Shown: positions 45,131-53,745 of the stretch, piece by piece
How the letters are laid out: every line of letters begins with the position of its first letter
How positions within the stretch are numbered: the first letter of the stretch is position 1
Source of the DNA: Aldehydirespirator sp965116195
GTDB lineage: Bacteria; Actinomycetota; Acidimicrobiia; Acidimicrobiales; Aldehydirespiratoraceae
Direction: 5' to 3'
DNA: 64,000 nt
NCBI GenBank assembly: GCA_965116195.1
Contig: OZ220491.1
Coordinates: forward strand, 2,728,001-2,792,000
Position numbers and translations under genes: made by a program
Notes under the pieces: generated by a model
Database searches by the model: none
What the model was told of the DNA's origin: nothing
Seen by the model: the letters and a program-made list of their open reading frames with translations, nothing else

Positions 45131-47703
45131 TCGCTGAGGTCTTGTGGACGACCATCACGACCCGAGAACTCACCGACAGCGCTCACATCGGCGACAGCAC
45201 CCACATCTCCTGTATCGCCGACATCAACCACATCACCAGCGCCTGGATGGGCCAGGTCCACCGTCACAACCGCGTTCTCGTCGTAACGACCCTGAAGCAT
45301 CGCCACCGCCAGCGGATCACCTATCGTCCGCTGGATCAGGCGCTTGAGCGGGCGAGCACCAAAGGCAGCGTCGTACCCCACGTGCGCCAGATGCTGGCGC
45401 GCCGCGTCAGTGACGATCAGCGTCAGCTTGCGACTCTCGAGACGGCGAGCCAGCAGGCGCAGCTGAATATCAACGATCGCAGCCAGGTCGCCGGGTTCCA
45501 ACGGTCGGAACCGCACGATGTCGTCAATCCGGTTGACGAACTCAGGTCTGAAGAAGTTGCCCGGCTCGCCCTGCAGATTCGATGTCATGATCAACACGAC
45601 ATTGCTGAAGTCAACCGTACGACCCTGCCCGTCGGTGAGCCGCCCGTCATCAAGCAACTGCAGCAACACCCCGAACACCTCCGGATGCGCCTTCTCCACC
45701 TCGTCAAGCAAGACCACCGTGTACGGGCGACGCCTGACGGCCTCGGTCAGCTGACCTCCGGAATCGTATCCCACGTAGCCGGGAGGTGCCCCGACCAGCC
45801 GCGACACCGAGTGCTTCTCCAAGTACTCCGACATGTCAACACGCACCATCGCCTGCTCGTCGTCAAAGAGGAACGCCGCCAAAGACCGGGCCAGTTCTGT
45901 CTTGCCCACGCCGGTGGGGCCGAGAAACAAGAAACTACCGATGGGGCGACCCGGATCGGCAAGATCCACCCGACTGCGGCGAATGGCGTTGGCCACGACG
46001 CTCACGGCCTCGTCCTGGCCGACAACCCGCTCGTGCAGGTGCTCCTCCAGTCGCAGCAACTTGGCCGCCTCACCCTCCATGAGTCTTGACACCGGCACGC
46101 CGGTCATCCGGCTGACAACCTGGGCAATGTGGTCGGGGCCCACCTCCTCGGTGAGCATCGAGGAGTCCTGCTGGAGTTCGGCGAGATGGCCTGTGGCTTC
46201 GTCAATCCGACGTTCCAGGCCGGGAATGATTCCGTAGCGGATCTCAGCAGCCCGCTCCAGGTCTGGTTCGCGCTCCAGTTCGCCGCGACTTGACTCAAGT
46301 TGCTCCTTGAGTGACCTGATCACAGCTATGGCGTCCTTCTCGGACTGCCACCGGGCCGCCAGAGCCGATTGCTGCTCGGTCAACTCCGCTATTTCGCTCT
46401 CGAGGTCGTCAAGACGCTGCACAGAAACCTGGTCGGTCTCCGATGCCAGCGCAACCCGTTCCATCTCCAGTTGACGAAGGCGTCGCTGGACGACATCAAT
46501 CTCGGTGGGGACAGAGTCGATCTCGATTCGCAGCGAACTGGCTGCCTCGTCAATAAGATCAATCGCCTTGTCAGGCAGGAAGCGGCCCGTCACATAGCGG
46601 TCTGACAACTCAGCCGCAGCCACCAGAGCCGAGTCCTGGATCCTGACTCCGTGGTGAACTTCGTAGCGTTCGCGCAGACCCCGCAAGATGGCCACCGTGG
46701 ACTCCACCGATGGGGGCTCCACCAGCACGGGCTGAAAGCGCCGCTCAAGGGCCGCGTCCGTTTCGATGTGTTTGCGGTACTCGTCAAGAGTGGTGGCACC
46801 CACCATCCTCAGCACACCCCGGGCCAGCAACGGCTTGAGCATGTTGCCTGCGTCCATGGCACCTTCAGCCGCACCAGCGCCCACCATGGTGTGCAGTTCG
46901 TCGATAAAGGTGACTATCTCGCCACCTGCGTCCTCGATTTCGGCGAGCACGCCCTGCAGTCGCTCCTCAAACTCGCCACGGTATTTGGCACCGGCCACCA
47001 TGGCAGCCAGATCCAGAACCACCAGCCGTTTGCCGGCGAGGCTGTCAGGCACATCACCCTCCACCATGCGCTGGGCAAGTCCCTCAACAATCGCCGTTTT
47101 GCCGACACCGGGTTCACCTATGAGCACGGGGTTGTTTTTGCGGCGGCGAGCCAGCACGCGGATCACTCGTCTGATCTCGTCGTCGCGACCGATCACCGGA
47201 TCAAGTTCTCCGGCACTGGCCGATGCTGTGAGATCACGGCCAAAGCGTTCCAGTGCCCCGAAGTGGTCTTCGGGTGCCCTGGTGGTGACACGATGGCTGC
47301 CACGCACCTCGCGCAGCACCTTCAGCAGCAACTCACGATCCAGGTCGAGCCGGTCGCCGAAGGCCAGAACAAGATGCTCGGTGGACAGGTACTCATCACC
47401 GAGATCCGTACGCAGATGGTCAGCTGAGGCCAGCAGGTCGCGAAGCTCACGGGACACGGCTGTTTCTGACCCGTAGGCGCGGGGCAGCGCAGCCACTGCC
47501 TGCCGGGCCCTTTCCTGCACTGCTCGGGGATCGGCACCGGCCTTGTGGAGGATGGGCAACACGAGACCCTCGGTCTGACCAAGCAGAGCCACCAGCAGGT
47601 GATCGGGCGTGACCTCGGCATGAGACGCGCCACGTGCGGCCTCCGTGGCTGCCGAGAAAGCCTCGGTGGTCTTGAGCGTCCAGCGGTTGGGATCAATCGC
47701 CAT
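45109..47703 (-). CDS. clpB: ATP-dependent chaperone ClpB
   Basis: Hexameric disaggregase that works with DnaK to rescue aggregated proteins. The 864-residue protein (from ATG 47703, MAIDPNRWTLKTTEAF) has the Clp N-domain, and NBD1 with Walker A GEPGVGKTA and Walker B VTFIDELHT. The coiled-coil middle domain runs about 400-520. NBD2 has GPTGVGKTELARSLAAF, and the C-terminal domain follows. The last ~45 residues (AGDVVDVGDTGDVGAVADV and following) are a low-complexity extension not usual for ClpB. The frame runs upstream to 48093, but that is the hspR gene in another frame. It overlaps hspR by 11 bases. Confidence 0.97.
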   Translation of the reverse strand: MAIDPNRWTLKTTEAFSAATEAARGASHAEVTPDHLLVALLGQTEGLVLPILHKAGADPRAVQERARQAVAALPRAYGSETAVSRELRDLLASADHLRTDLGDEYLSTEHLVLAFGDRLDLDRELLLKVLREVRGSHRVTTRAPEDHFGALERFGRDLTASASAGELDPVIGRDDEIRRVIRVLARRRKNNPVLIGEPGVGKTAIVEGLAQRMVEGDVPDSLAGKRLVVLDLAAMVAGAKYRGEFEERLQGVLAEIEDAGGEIVTFIDELHTMVGAGAAEGAMDAGNMLKPLLARGVLRMVGATTLDEYRKHIETDAALERRFQPVLVEPPSVESTVAILRGLRERYEVHHGVRIQDSALVAAAELSDRYVTGRFLPDKAIDLIDEAASSLRIEIDSVPTEIDVVQRRLRQLEMERVALASETDQVSVQRLDDLESEIAELTEQQSALAARWQSEKDAIAVIRSLKEQLESSRGELEREPDLERAAEIRYGIIPGLERRIDEATGHLAELQQDSSMLTEEVGPDHIAQVVSRMTGVPVSRLMEGEAAKLLRLEEHLHERVVGQDEAVSVVANAIRRSRVDLADPGRPIGSFLFLGPTGVGKTELARSLAAFLFDDEQAMVRVDMSEYLEKHSVSRLVGAPPGYVGYDSGGQLTEAVRRRPYTVVLLDEVEKAHPEVFGVLLQLLDDGRLTDGQGRTVDFSNVVLIMTSNLQGEPGNFFRPEFVNRIDDIVRFRPLEPGDLAAIVDIQLRLLARRLESRKLTLIVTDAARQHLAHVGYDAAFGARPLKRLIQRTIGDPLAVAMLQGRYDENAVVTVDLAHPGAGDVVDVGDTGDVGAVADVSAVGEFSGRDGRPQDLSEPCIVLR

Positions 47704-48220
47704 CGGGCTGCCCTTGGCGCGTGTGAATGCCCGAGCTGTTGCCAGGTTCGGGAATGTCGGACTTGGGAGTGCCGGACTGCCCGCTGTGGGACGACTGGTG
47801 GTTGGCGCTGTCGGACTTGTTGCGGCGAGGCACGGAGGTACGAGGTCCGCGGTACAACGTGACAGCAGATCTGGAGCGAACATCTGCTGGCTTGCCACGG
47901 CTGGACCAGCCACTCCTGACAATGTCGGTGAGACGGCCGTCAAGAGCCGCTGACAGTTGTTCGCTGAGGTCAGCAACCTGACTTTCCAACTCCAAAATGC
48001 GCTGCACCCCGGCAAGGTTGATCCCGTCGCTGGTGAGTTCAGCGATCCGCTCCAGCAGTGCCAGGTCAGCCTCGCTGTAACGACGCCGACCACCGGCTGT
48101 GCGCTCGGGTTCGAGCAGGCCCTTGCGTTCGTAGATCCGCAAAGTCTGGGGGTGCATGCCCGCCAACTCGGCCGCCACAGAAATCACATAGACAGCGCGG
48201 TGGTAACGATCATCAGTCAT
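47693..48220 (-). CDS. hspR: MerR-family heat-shock repressor HspR
   Basis: The 175-residue protein has a MerR winged-helix domain at its start: YVISVAAELAGMHPQTLRIY, ERKGLLEPERTAGGRRRYSE and LTSDGINLAGVQRILELE. HspR proteins repress the dnaK operon and clpB by binding HAIR operators with DnaK as co-repressor. The C-terminal half (about 110-175) is hydrophilic, Ser/Arg/Pro-rich and longer than in typical HspR (about 125-150). It is fourth in the dnaK-grpE-dnaJ-hspR-clpB operon, with GAGGA ahead of the ATG. Confidence 0.92.
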   Translation of the reverse strand: MTDDRYHRAVYVISVAAELAGMHPQTLRIYERKGLLEPERTAGGRRRYSEADLALLERIAELTSDGINLAGVQRILELESQVADLSEQLSAALDGRLTDIVRSGWSSRGKPADVRSRSAVTLYRGPRTSVPRRNKSDSANHQSSHSGQSGTPKSDIPEPGNSSGIHTRQGQPDGD

Positions 48221-48274
48221 GTCTGATCCTCATTTCTTGTTCTCGTTCTTGTCTCGTCGGACTATTTCTCGCCA

Positions 48275-48450
48275 ACGCAGGACACCCGGGGCAACTCTCA
48301 CACTGCCCGACACTCCCCATACATCTCGGGACAATCCGACTCCTCCCACAGATCCGCGCTCACCAACGCAGGACACACAGGACACTCACCACCGGCGCTC
48401 ACGCCAAATGCCCACTGCACACCAAAACAGGACACACAGGACACTCTCAT
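48275..48450. repeat. CAGGACAC-type repeats between dnaJ and hspR
   Basis: The word CAGGACACAC/CAGGACACTC recurs (about 48281, 48369, 48377, 48427 and 48435) with CCCGGGGC and TCACAC flanks. This is the degenerate repeat field downstream of dnaJ. Confidence 0.65.
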
Positions 48451-49550
48451 ACTCCCAGGCGTGCTCGGGGTTCGAACTGTTCGGCTTGTTCGGCTTTGGC
48501 GAGCGCCTCAATGGCGGCACGCTGCTGCTGCGACAGACGCTCGGGAACCACCACCTCAACCAGAACGATGATGTCTGCACCGACCGTTGCCTCGCTGCCA
48601 CGGATACGCAGTTTCTTGCCCGAGGCGGTGCCCGGCGGTATGCGGATCACCACCGTCGAGCCGTCCAGTGTGGGCACCTGCACCTCGGCACCCAGTGCCG
48701 CCTCTGCAAAGGTCACCGGCACCGTCAGAGTGAGGTTCTTGCCGTCGCGCCCAAACAGTCGATGCGACTCAACATTTACCCGCACATAGAGGTCGCCCGG
48801 TGCAGCGCCGCCCTCGCCCGGCTCTCCCTTGCCCTTCAGCCTGATCCGCTGTCCGTCTGCCACGCCTGCGGGAATGCGGGCCTTGACCTGGCGTTGACGA
48901 CGCACGACACCACGCCCTGCACAGGTGCTGCAGGGTCTGTCGATGACAGTGCCCCGACCTCCGCATGCCGTACAGGGACGACTGAAGGAGAACAAACCCT
49001 GGTTGTCGTTGTGTACCCCCGATCCGGCGCAGGTCGGGCACTTGCGTGGCTTGGCAGGAGGCTCAGTGCCCAAGCCCTGACAGGTCCCACAGACCGCTTC
49101 TCCCAGGACCGGTACCGACACAACGGTGCCAGCCACGGCATCAACAAAGTTCAGCAGCAGATCGGTCTCAATGTCGCGACCACGCTGGCCTGTGCTGTGT
49201 CGACGGCCGCCGAACAGATTGCCGAACATCCCGCCCAGGTCACCCATCTGGTCGAAGTTCACATTGAAGTGGCTGCCGGCACCTGGTTGGGGACCGAAGC
49301 CGCCGGCCATCGGACCGAGACTGCGTACTTCGTCATAGGCCTTGCGCTTTTCCGCGTCACCAAGCACGTCGTAGGCCGCAGCGACATCTTTGAAGCGATC
49401 CTCAACAGCGGAGTCGCCCGGGTTGGCATCAGGGTGCAACTTCTTGGCCAGCTTGCGGTAAGCCTTGGTGATTTCAGATGCAGACGCCTTCTCGTCAACG
49501 CCCAAAGTCCGGTAATAGTCCTTCTCGAACCACTCTCTCTGGGGTTCCAC
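48447..49550 (-). CDS. dnaJ: chaperone protein DnaJ
   Basis: Co-chaperone that delivers clients to DnaK and stimulates its ATPase. The J-domain has the HPD triad in KKLHPDANPGD. A short Gly/Phe region (GGMFGNLFGG) follows. Then come four zinc-binding CxxCxGxG motifs: CGTCQGLG, CPTCAGSG, CTACGGRG and CSTCAGRG. The C-terminal client-binding domains end with a variable tail. The most likely start is GTG 49550, because GGAGG lies five bases before it; GTG 49556 overlaps that site. Confidence 0.95.
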   Translation of the reverse strand: MEPQREWFEKDYYRTLGVDEKASASEITKAYRKLAKKLHPDANPGDSAVEDRFKDVAAAYDVLGDAEKRKAYDEVRSLGPMAGGFGPQPGAGSHFNVNFDQMGDLGGMFGNLFGGRRHSTGQRGRDIETDLLLNFVDAVAGTVVSVPVLGEAVCGTCQGLGTEPPAKPRKCPTCAGSGVHNDNQGLFSFSRPCTACGGRGTVIDRPCSTCAGRGVVRRQRQVKARIPAGVADGQRIRLKGKGEPGEGGAAPGDLYVRVNVESHRLFGRDGKNLTLTVPVTFAEAALGAEVQVPTLDGSTVVIRIPPGTASGKKLRIRGSEATVGADIIVLVEVVVPERLSQQQRAAIEALAKAEQAEQFEPRARLGV

Positions 49551-49687
49551 AGTCACCTCCCTTCGGTCACATCCCTGTGTACATCGCTGTGGCTACCGTT
49601 CAGTTGCTTCCCTTTGTCTGTTGCGTTCGTCAGAGCTCGGCGACAGAGCTCGGCGGCAGCACTCGGCGGCAGGGCGGAAAGTGCTGA

Positions 49688-50572
49688 TCAGTTCTGCACC
49701 TTCACCATGGCTGCTCGAAGAACCTGCCCCTGCCACGCATACCCGGTGCGCAGCACCTCCAACACAGTCGGCTGGGTTACTGCACCGGGTTCATCCGACT
49801 CCTGGGCAATCACGGCTTCATGAGTGTTGGGGTCAAAAGCCTCGCCCACGACACCCAGCACACTCAGTCCCTGTCCACAGAGCACGCCAAGCAACTGGGA
49901 ATACACAGCGTCGATGCCCTCAACTCCCTGTTTGGCTGCTGCTTCACAGGCATCAAGCACCGGCAACAGATCAGTTACCAGCCTTGACGCTGCGCGGGCC
50001 ACAATGTCTGCGTTGCGCCGGTCAGTTTGCCGACGAAAGTTGGCGAACTCGGCTGTCACCCTCTGCAGATCAGCCAGGTAGGAGTCTCTCTCAGCCACAA
50101 CCTGAGTCACATCCACAGCGACTGCTTCATCGGGTGTGGAGGCATCTGGAGCCGCCTCGGCTGACTGTGGTGAGACATTGGGCCTGAGGTTGGGCCCGGT
50201 CTCGGGTTCGAGGTCGGACCGCTGTCTGTGCTCGGCCTGCTGGCTGTGCTCGGCCTGCTGCCTGTGCTCGGCCTGCTGCCTGTGCTCGGCCTGCTGCCTG
50301 TGCTCGGCCTGCTGCCTGTGCTCGGCCTGCTGCCTGTGCTCGGCCTGCTGCCTGTGCTCGGCCTGCTGCCTGTGCTCTGCGGCGGCATGGCTGGCAGCCG
50401 TCGTCAAGTCTGCTGCCGTAAAGTCAGACCCAGCCGGGCGACCGGGGCTCAAGGATTGCGCGGCCTCGCCCTCAATGCCGTTGACTGGAACGCCTTCGTC
50501 TGGTTCTTGCGGTGAACCGCCGGCAAAGCCATCCCGGGGGGCCATAACGGACTCTTGCTCCTGTCCCGTCAC
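49688..50572 (-). CDS. grpE: nucleotide exchange factor GrpE with (AEHRQQ)n expansion
   Basis: GrpE releases ADP from DnaK. The family domain is at the C-terminal side: ERDSYLADLQRVTAEFANFR, the long helix, and GEAFDPNTHEAVIAQESDEP with the closing VLRTGYAWQGQVLRAAMVKV. Before it, residues about 65-120 consist of nine AEHRQQ-type units encoded by 18-bp tandem repeats, making the protein 294 residues against about 170-220. The expansion lies in the disordered N-terminal part where length is tolerated. The GTG start overlaps the dnaK stop. Confidence 0.93.
   Translation of the reverse strand: MTGQEQESVMAPRDGFAGGSPQEPDEGVPVNGIEGEAAQSLSPGRPAGSDFTAADLTTAASHAAAEHRQQAEHRQQAEHRQQAEHRQQAEHRQQAEHRQQAEHRQQAEHSQQAEHRQRSDLEPETGPNLRPNVSPQSAEAAPDASTPDEAVAVDVTQVVAERDSYLADLQRVTAEFANFRRQTDRRNADIVARAASRLVTDLLPVLDACEAAAKQGVEGIDAVYSQLLGVLCGQGLSVLGVVGEAFDPNTHEAVIAQESDEPGAVTQPTVLEVLRTGYAWQGQVLRAAMVKVQN
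50222..50384 (-). repeat. 18-bp in-frame repeat (AEHRQQ) x9 in grpE
   Basis: Nine near-perfect 18-bp units; only the outer ones vary (AEHSQQ, AEHRQR). Unit length is a multiple of three. Confidence 0.95.
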
Positions 50573-52407
50573 GCCGACTTGGTGTCGTCGGTCACGATCT
50601 CCGCGTCAACAACATCGTCGTCGCTGTTGTCAGAGGGCCCGGATGCAGCCCCGGTCTGGCGCTCAGCGGAGGCCGCAGCCTCATACAGCTTCTGGCCGAA
50701 TTCCTGACTGGCTGTCACGAGAGCTTGGGTGGCCGACTTGATTGCGTCAGTGTCGTCACCTTCCAGCGATGACTTCAAGTCTGCCAATTTGGACTCAATA
50801 GCCTGCTTGTCGTCATCAGACACAGAGTCCGCCTGCTCCTTGAGCAACTTCTCGGTCTGGTACACGAGCGTGTCGGCGTTGTTGCGCACCTCGGCCTGCT
50901 CACGCCGCCGCCGGTCTTCCTCGGCATGGGCCTCGGCATCAGCGACCATCTGCTCAATGGTGTCGGAGTCAAGCGAGGACTGACCGGTGATGGTCATTGA
51001 CTGTTCCTTGTGTGTGGCCTTGTCCTGAGCGCTCACATGCACAATGCCGTTGGCATCGATGTCGAAGGTCACCTCAATCTGGGGCATGCCCCTGGGTGCG
51101 GGAGGCAGATCCACAAGTTGGAACTTGCCGAGCGTCTTGTTGTATGCAGCCATCTGGCGCTCACCCTGCAACACATGGATTTCCACCGAGGACTGGCCGT
51201 CCTCCGCGGTCGTGAAGGTCTCGCTCTTGCGGGTGGGGATCGTGGTGTTGCGCTCAATGAGAGTCGTCATCACCTCACCCTTGGTCTCAATACCGAGCGA
51301 CAGCGGTGTCACATCCAGCAACAACACGTCCTTGACCTCGCCCTTGAGTACGCCTGCTTGAATGGCAGCACCAATGGCCACCACCTCGTCGGGGTTCACC
51401 GTCTTGTTGGGCTCACGGCCGGTCATCTCCAGCACCAGTTCAGCTGCTGCGGGCATGCGCGTGGAGCCACCAACCAGCACCACATGATCAACGTTGCCCT
51501 TCTTGAGGCCGGCGTCGGAGATGGCCCGCTCAAAGGGGCCACGGCACCGCTCCAACAATTCCTGGGTCAGTTCCTCGAACTTGGCCCGGGTCAGCGCGTA
51601 GTCAAGGTGCAACGGCCCTTGGTCGGTGGCCGTTATGAACGGCAGGTTGATCTCAGCTGACAGGGTCTGTGACAGCTCGATCTTGGCCTTCTCGGCAGCT
51701 TCCTTCAGGCGCTGCATCGCCATCGGGTCAGCAGAGAGATCAACGCCATGATCACCCTTGAAAGACGCCACCAGCCATTTGATGACCGCCTCGTCCCAGT
51801 CGTCTCCACCGAGGTTGGTGTCGCCGGAAGTGGACTTGACCTCGAACACGCCCTCACCCAACTCCAGCACCGACACGTCAAACGTGCCGCCTCCGAGGTC
51901 AAAGACGAGGATGACCTGATCCTCAGACTCCTTGTCAAGTCCGTAGGCCAGCGCAGCCGCGGTCGGCTCGTTGATGATCCGCAACACCTCCAGACCGGCA
52001 ATCTGACCTGCCTCCTGGGTGGCGGTGCGCTGCGCATCGTCGAAGTACGCCGGCACTGTCACCACGGCCTGCGTGACGGTGTCTCCGAGGTACTTCTCGG
52101 CATCACGCTTGAGCTTCATGAGCACGCGTGCCGAGATTTCCTGAGCCTTGTACTTTTTGCCGTCAATGTCCGTTGACCAGCTGGTCCCCATCTGACGCTT
52201 GACCGAGCGGATCGTGCGGCCCGGGTTGGTGATGGCCTGGCGTTTGGCGACTTCGCCCACCAGAACCTCACCGGCCTTGTTGAACGCCACCACCGACGGG
52301 GTGGTGCGCGAACCCTCCTCGTTGGGGACGACAACGGGGTCACCGCCCTCCAGAACGCTGACTACTGAATTGGTCGTACCGAGGTCGATACCGACAGCCT
52401 TGGGCAT
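50569..52407 (-). CDS. dnaK: chaperone protein DnaK (Hsp70)
   Basis: The 612-residue Hsp70 begins MPKAVGIDLGTTNSVVSVLE at ATG 52407. It contains the phosphate-1 DLGTTNS, IINEPTAAALAYGL, the phosphate-2 DLGGGTFDVSVLELG, the adenosine-binding VVLVGGSTRMPA and the interdomain linker DVLLLDVTPLSLG. The substrate-binding and lid domains and the acidic, Asp-rich C-terminus follow. The frame stays open to 52638, but that stretch is leader. AAAGG lies upstream of the ATG. First gene of the heat-shock operon. Confidence 0.98.
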   Translation of the reverse strand: MPKAVGIDLGTTNSVVSVLEGGDPVVVPNEEGSRTTPSVVAFNKAGEVLVGEVAKRQAITNPGRTIRSVKRQMGTSWSTDIDGKKYKAQEISARVLMKLKRDAEKYLGDTVTQAVVTVPAYFDDAQRTATQEAGQIAGLEVLRIINEPTAAALAYGLDKESEDQVILVFDLGGGTFDVSVLELGEGVFEVKSTSGDTNLGGDDWDEAVIKWLVASFKGDHGVDLSADPMAMQRLKEAAEKAKIELSQTLSAEINLPFITATDQGPLHLDYALTRAKFEELTQELLERCRGPFERAISDAGLKKGNVDHVVLVGGSTRMPAAAELVLEMTGREPNKTVNPDEVVAIGAAIQAGVLKGEVKDVLLLDVTPLSLGIETKGEVMTTLIERNTTIPTRKSETFTTAEDGQSSVEIHVLQGERQMAAYNKTLGKFQLVDLPPAPRGMPQIEVTFDIDANGIVHVSAQDKATHKEQSMTITGQSSLDSDTIEQMVADAEAHAEEDRRRREQAEVRNNADTLVYQTEKLLKEQADSVSDDDKQAIESKLADLKSSLEGDDTDAIKSATQALVTASQEFGQKLYEAAASAERQTGAASGPSDNSDDDVVDAEIVTDDTKSA

Positions 52408-52897
52408 GGTTGATCTGCCTTTCTTGGTTGGTTGTTCCCTGGTTGGTTGGTTGGTTTGGCGCTCTGAGTCATTGCGCCTGGTGTTTTCTGTAACGGTACA
52501 ATACCGGACTTCATCCAAATCAACACCAAAAAAGTTGAGTCGCCCCATATCAGCTTCCGTGCTGTCGCCCAGCCGCTCCCTGTCATCCGCCGCATTTACA
52601 GCCTCGGAATTGGTCGGAGCAGCTTCGGGCGGCATCACCCGGCCGCTCCGGGGTCACCACCCCAGTGCCGGTCAAGTACATCCCACACCAGCACAAGTGC
52701 CGTCACCCGCCGACCTGCTACCGCACCCTGTTGGGACAGACCCTCATTGGGACGGACCAACTCGCTCCAGAGCCCACCACCTACCGCACCTGCGCATCCT
52801 GCCGCCCGCCCTGGGGTACCGGTGGCTATTGGGGTTTTTGATGAGGCTGGGGCGCACCCTGTCGCCCCGCCCCGGGGTACCAACTTTGTGCTGCCTG
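52408..52897. other. divergent region between dnaK and gpmA
   Basis: About 490 bp without a gene. It holds a TTGG microsatellite in the dnaK leader (52434-52457). I searched for the HspR operator (CTTGAGT-N7-ACTCAAG) and found only a half-like GTTGAGT at about 52535. Short repeats of CGCACCCTGT/GACGGACC type lie on the gpmA side. Confidence 0.5.
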
Positions 52898-52903
52898 TAG
52901 CGT
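52898..52903 (+). promoter_or_regulatory. possible -10 element of gpmA (TAGCGT)
   Basis: TAGCGT lies nine bases before the ATG at 52913, giving a very short leader. Confidence 0.45.
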
Positions 52904-52912
52904 GAAGGTCAG

Positions 52913-53674
52913 ATGCCAACACGTCATGACCTGATCCTGCTGCGGCACGGACGCAGCGAGTGGAACGAGTTGAACCTGTTCACCGGCTGGTACGACTGTG
53001 CGTTGAACGATACCGGCCGCCAAGAGGCCCGACAGGCAGCCGCGCTGCTGGCCGCCGCCGGGCTGATACCCACCGCTGTTCACACCTCCGTGCTGCAACG
53101 CGCCGTTGAGACGACACAGATAGTGCTGGAAGCTCTGGGACTGGCCGCACTGCATTTGCAGCGCAGTTGGCGGCTCAACGAGCGTCACTACGGCAATCTG
53201 ACCGGCCTTGACAAGACTGCCACTCGTATCGCTCACGGCGACGAACAGTTGCAGAGGTGGCGTCGCAGTTATGACACCCCGCCGCCACCCATCGATGCGG
53301 ACAACGAGTTCAACCCCAACGGATCACCTGTCTATGCCGACCTGCCCGCTGAGTTGCTGCCGCTCACCGAGAGCCTGGCCGATGTGCAGGTCAGGCTGTT
53401 GCCCTATTGGAACAACAACATCATCGGCGACCTGCGCAGTGGTCACACCGTGCTGGTCTCAGCCCACGGCAACAGCCTGCGGGCTCTGATCAAGTACCTG
53501 GATCAACTCAGCGACGACGACATCGGAACTCTCAACATCCCCACCGGGATGCCCCTGCACTACGTGCTCGATGCCGACATGTTTCCGACAGAGTCCAAAC
53601 ATCCTCTGCAACGAGCCCTGGATCCCAAAGCAGCAACCGCCGCAGCCGCCGAGGTCGCAGCCCAAGCCGGCTGA
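52913..53674 (+). CDS. gpmA: 2,3-bisphosphoglycerate-dependent phosphoglycerate mutase
   Basis: Interconverts 3- and 2-phosphoglycerate in glycolysis/gluconeogenesis. The phosphohistidine motif LLRHGRSEWNELNLFTGWYD is at the N-terminus. The remaining catalytic residues lie in LNERHYGNLTGLDK and VSAHGNSLRALIKYL. Length (253) is typical, with an Ala-rich C-terminal tail. Confidence 0.95.
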   Translation: MPTRHDLILLRHGRSEWNELNLFTGWYDCALNDTGRQEARQAAALLAAAGLIPTAVHTSVLQRAVETTQIVLEALGLAALHLQRSWRLNERHYGNLTGLDKTATRIAHGDEQLQRWRRSYDTPPPPIDADNEFNPNGSPVYADLPAELLPLTESLADVQVRLLPYWNNNIIGDLRSGHTVLVSAHGNSLRALIKYLDQLSDDDIGTLNIPTGMPLHYVLDADMFPTESKHPLQRALDPKAATAAAAEVAAQAG

Positions 53675-53733
53675 GACCTCGAGACTGACACAAGAATCGT
53701 GACACGCTTGTCGTGACAGCGATGACGCGGATG

Positions 53734-53739
53734 TAGTGT
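53734..53739 (+). promoter_or_regulatory. -10 element of the HdrD-like gene (TAGTGT)
   Basis: TAGTGT with six bases to TTG 53746, or nine to ATG 53749. Confidence 0.5.
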
Positions 53740-53745
53740 CGCGGA

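Noticed and set aside
46293..46312. HspR operator (ACTCAAG...CTTGAGT)
   Set aside because: It lies inside the clpB coding region and the half-sites are in the reverse order relative to the HAIR consensus.
47704..48093. N-terminal extension of ClpB
   Set aside because: This stretch is hspR in another frame; ClpB begins at MAIDPNRWT.
52408..52638. N-terminal extension of DnaK
   Set aside because: DnaK proteins begin a few residues before GIDLGTTNS; the upstream open frame is leader.
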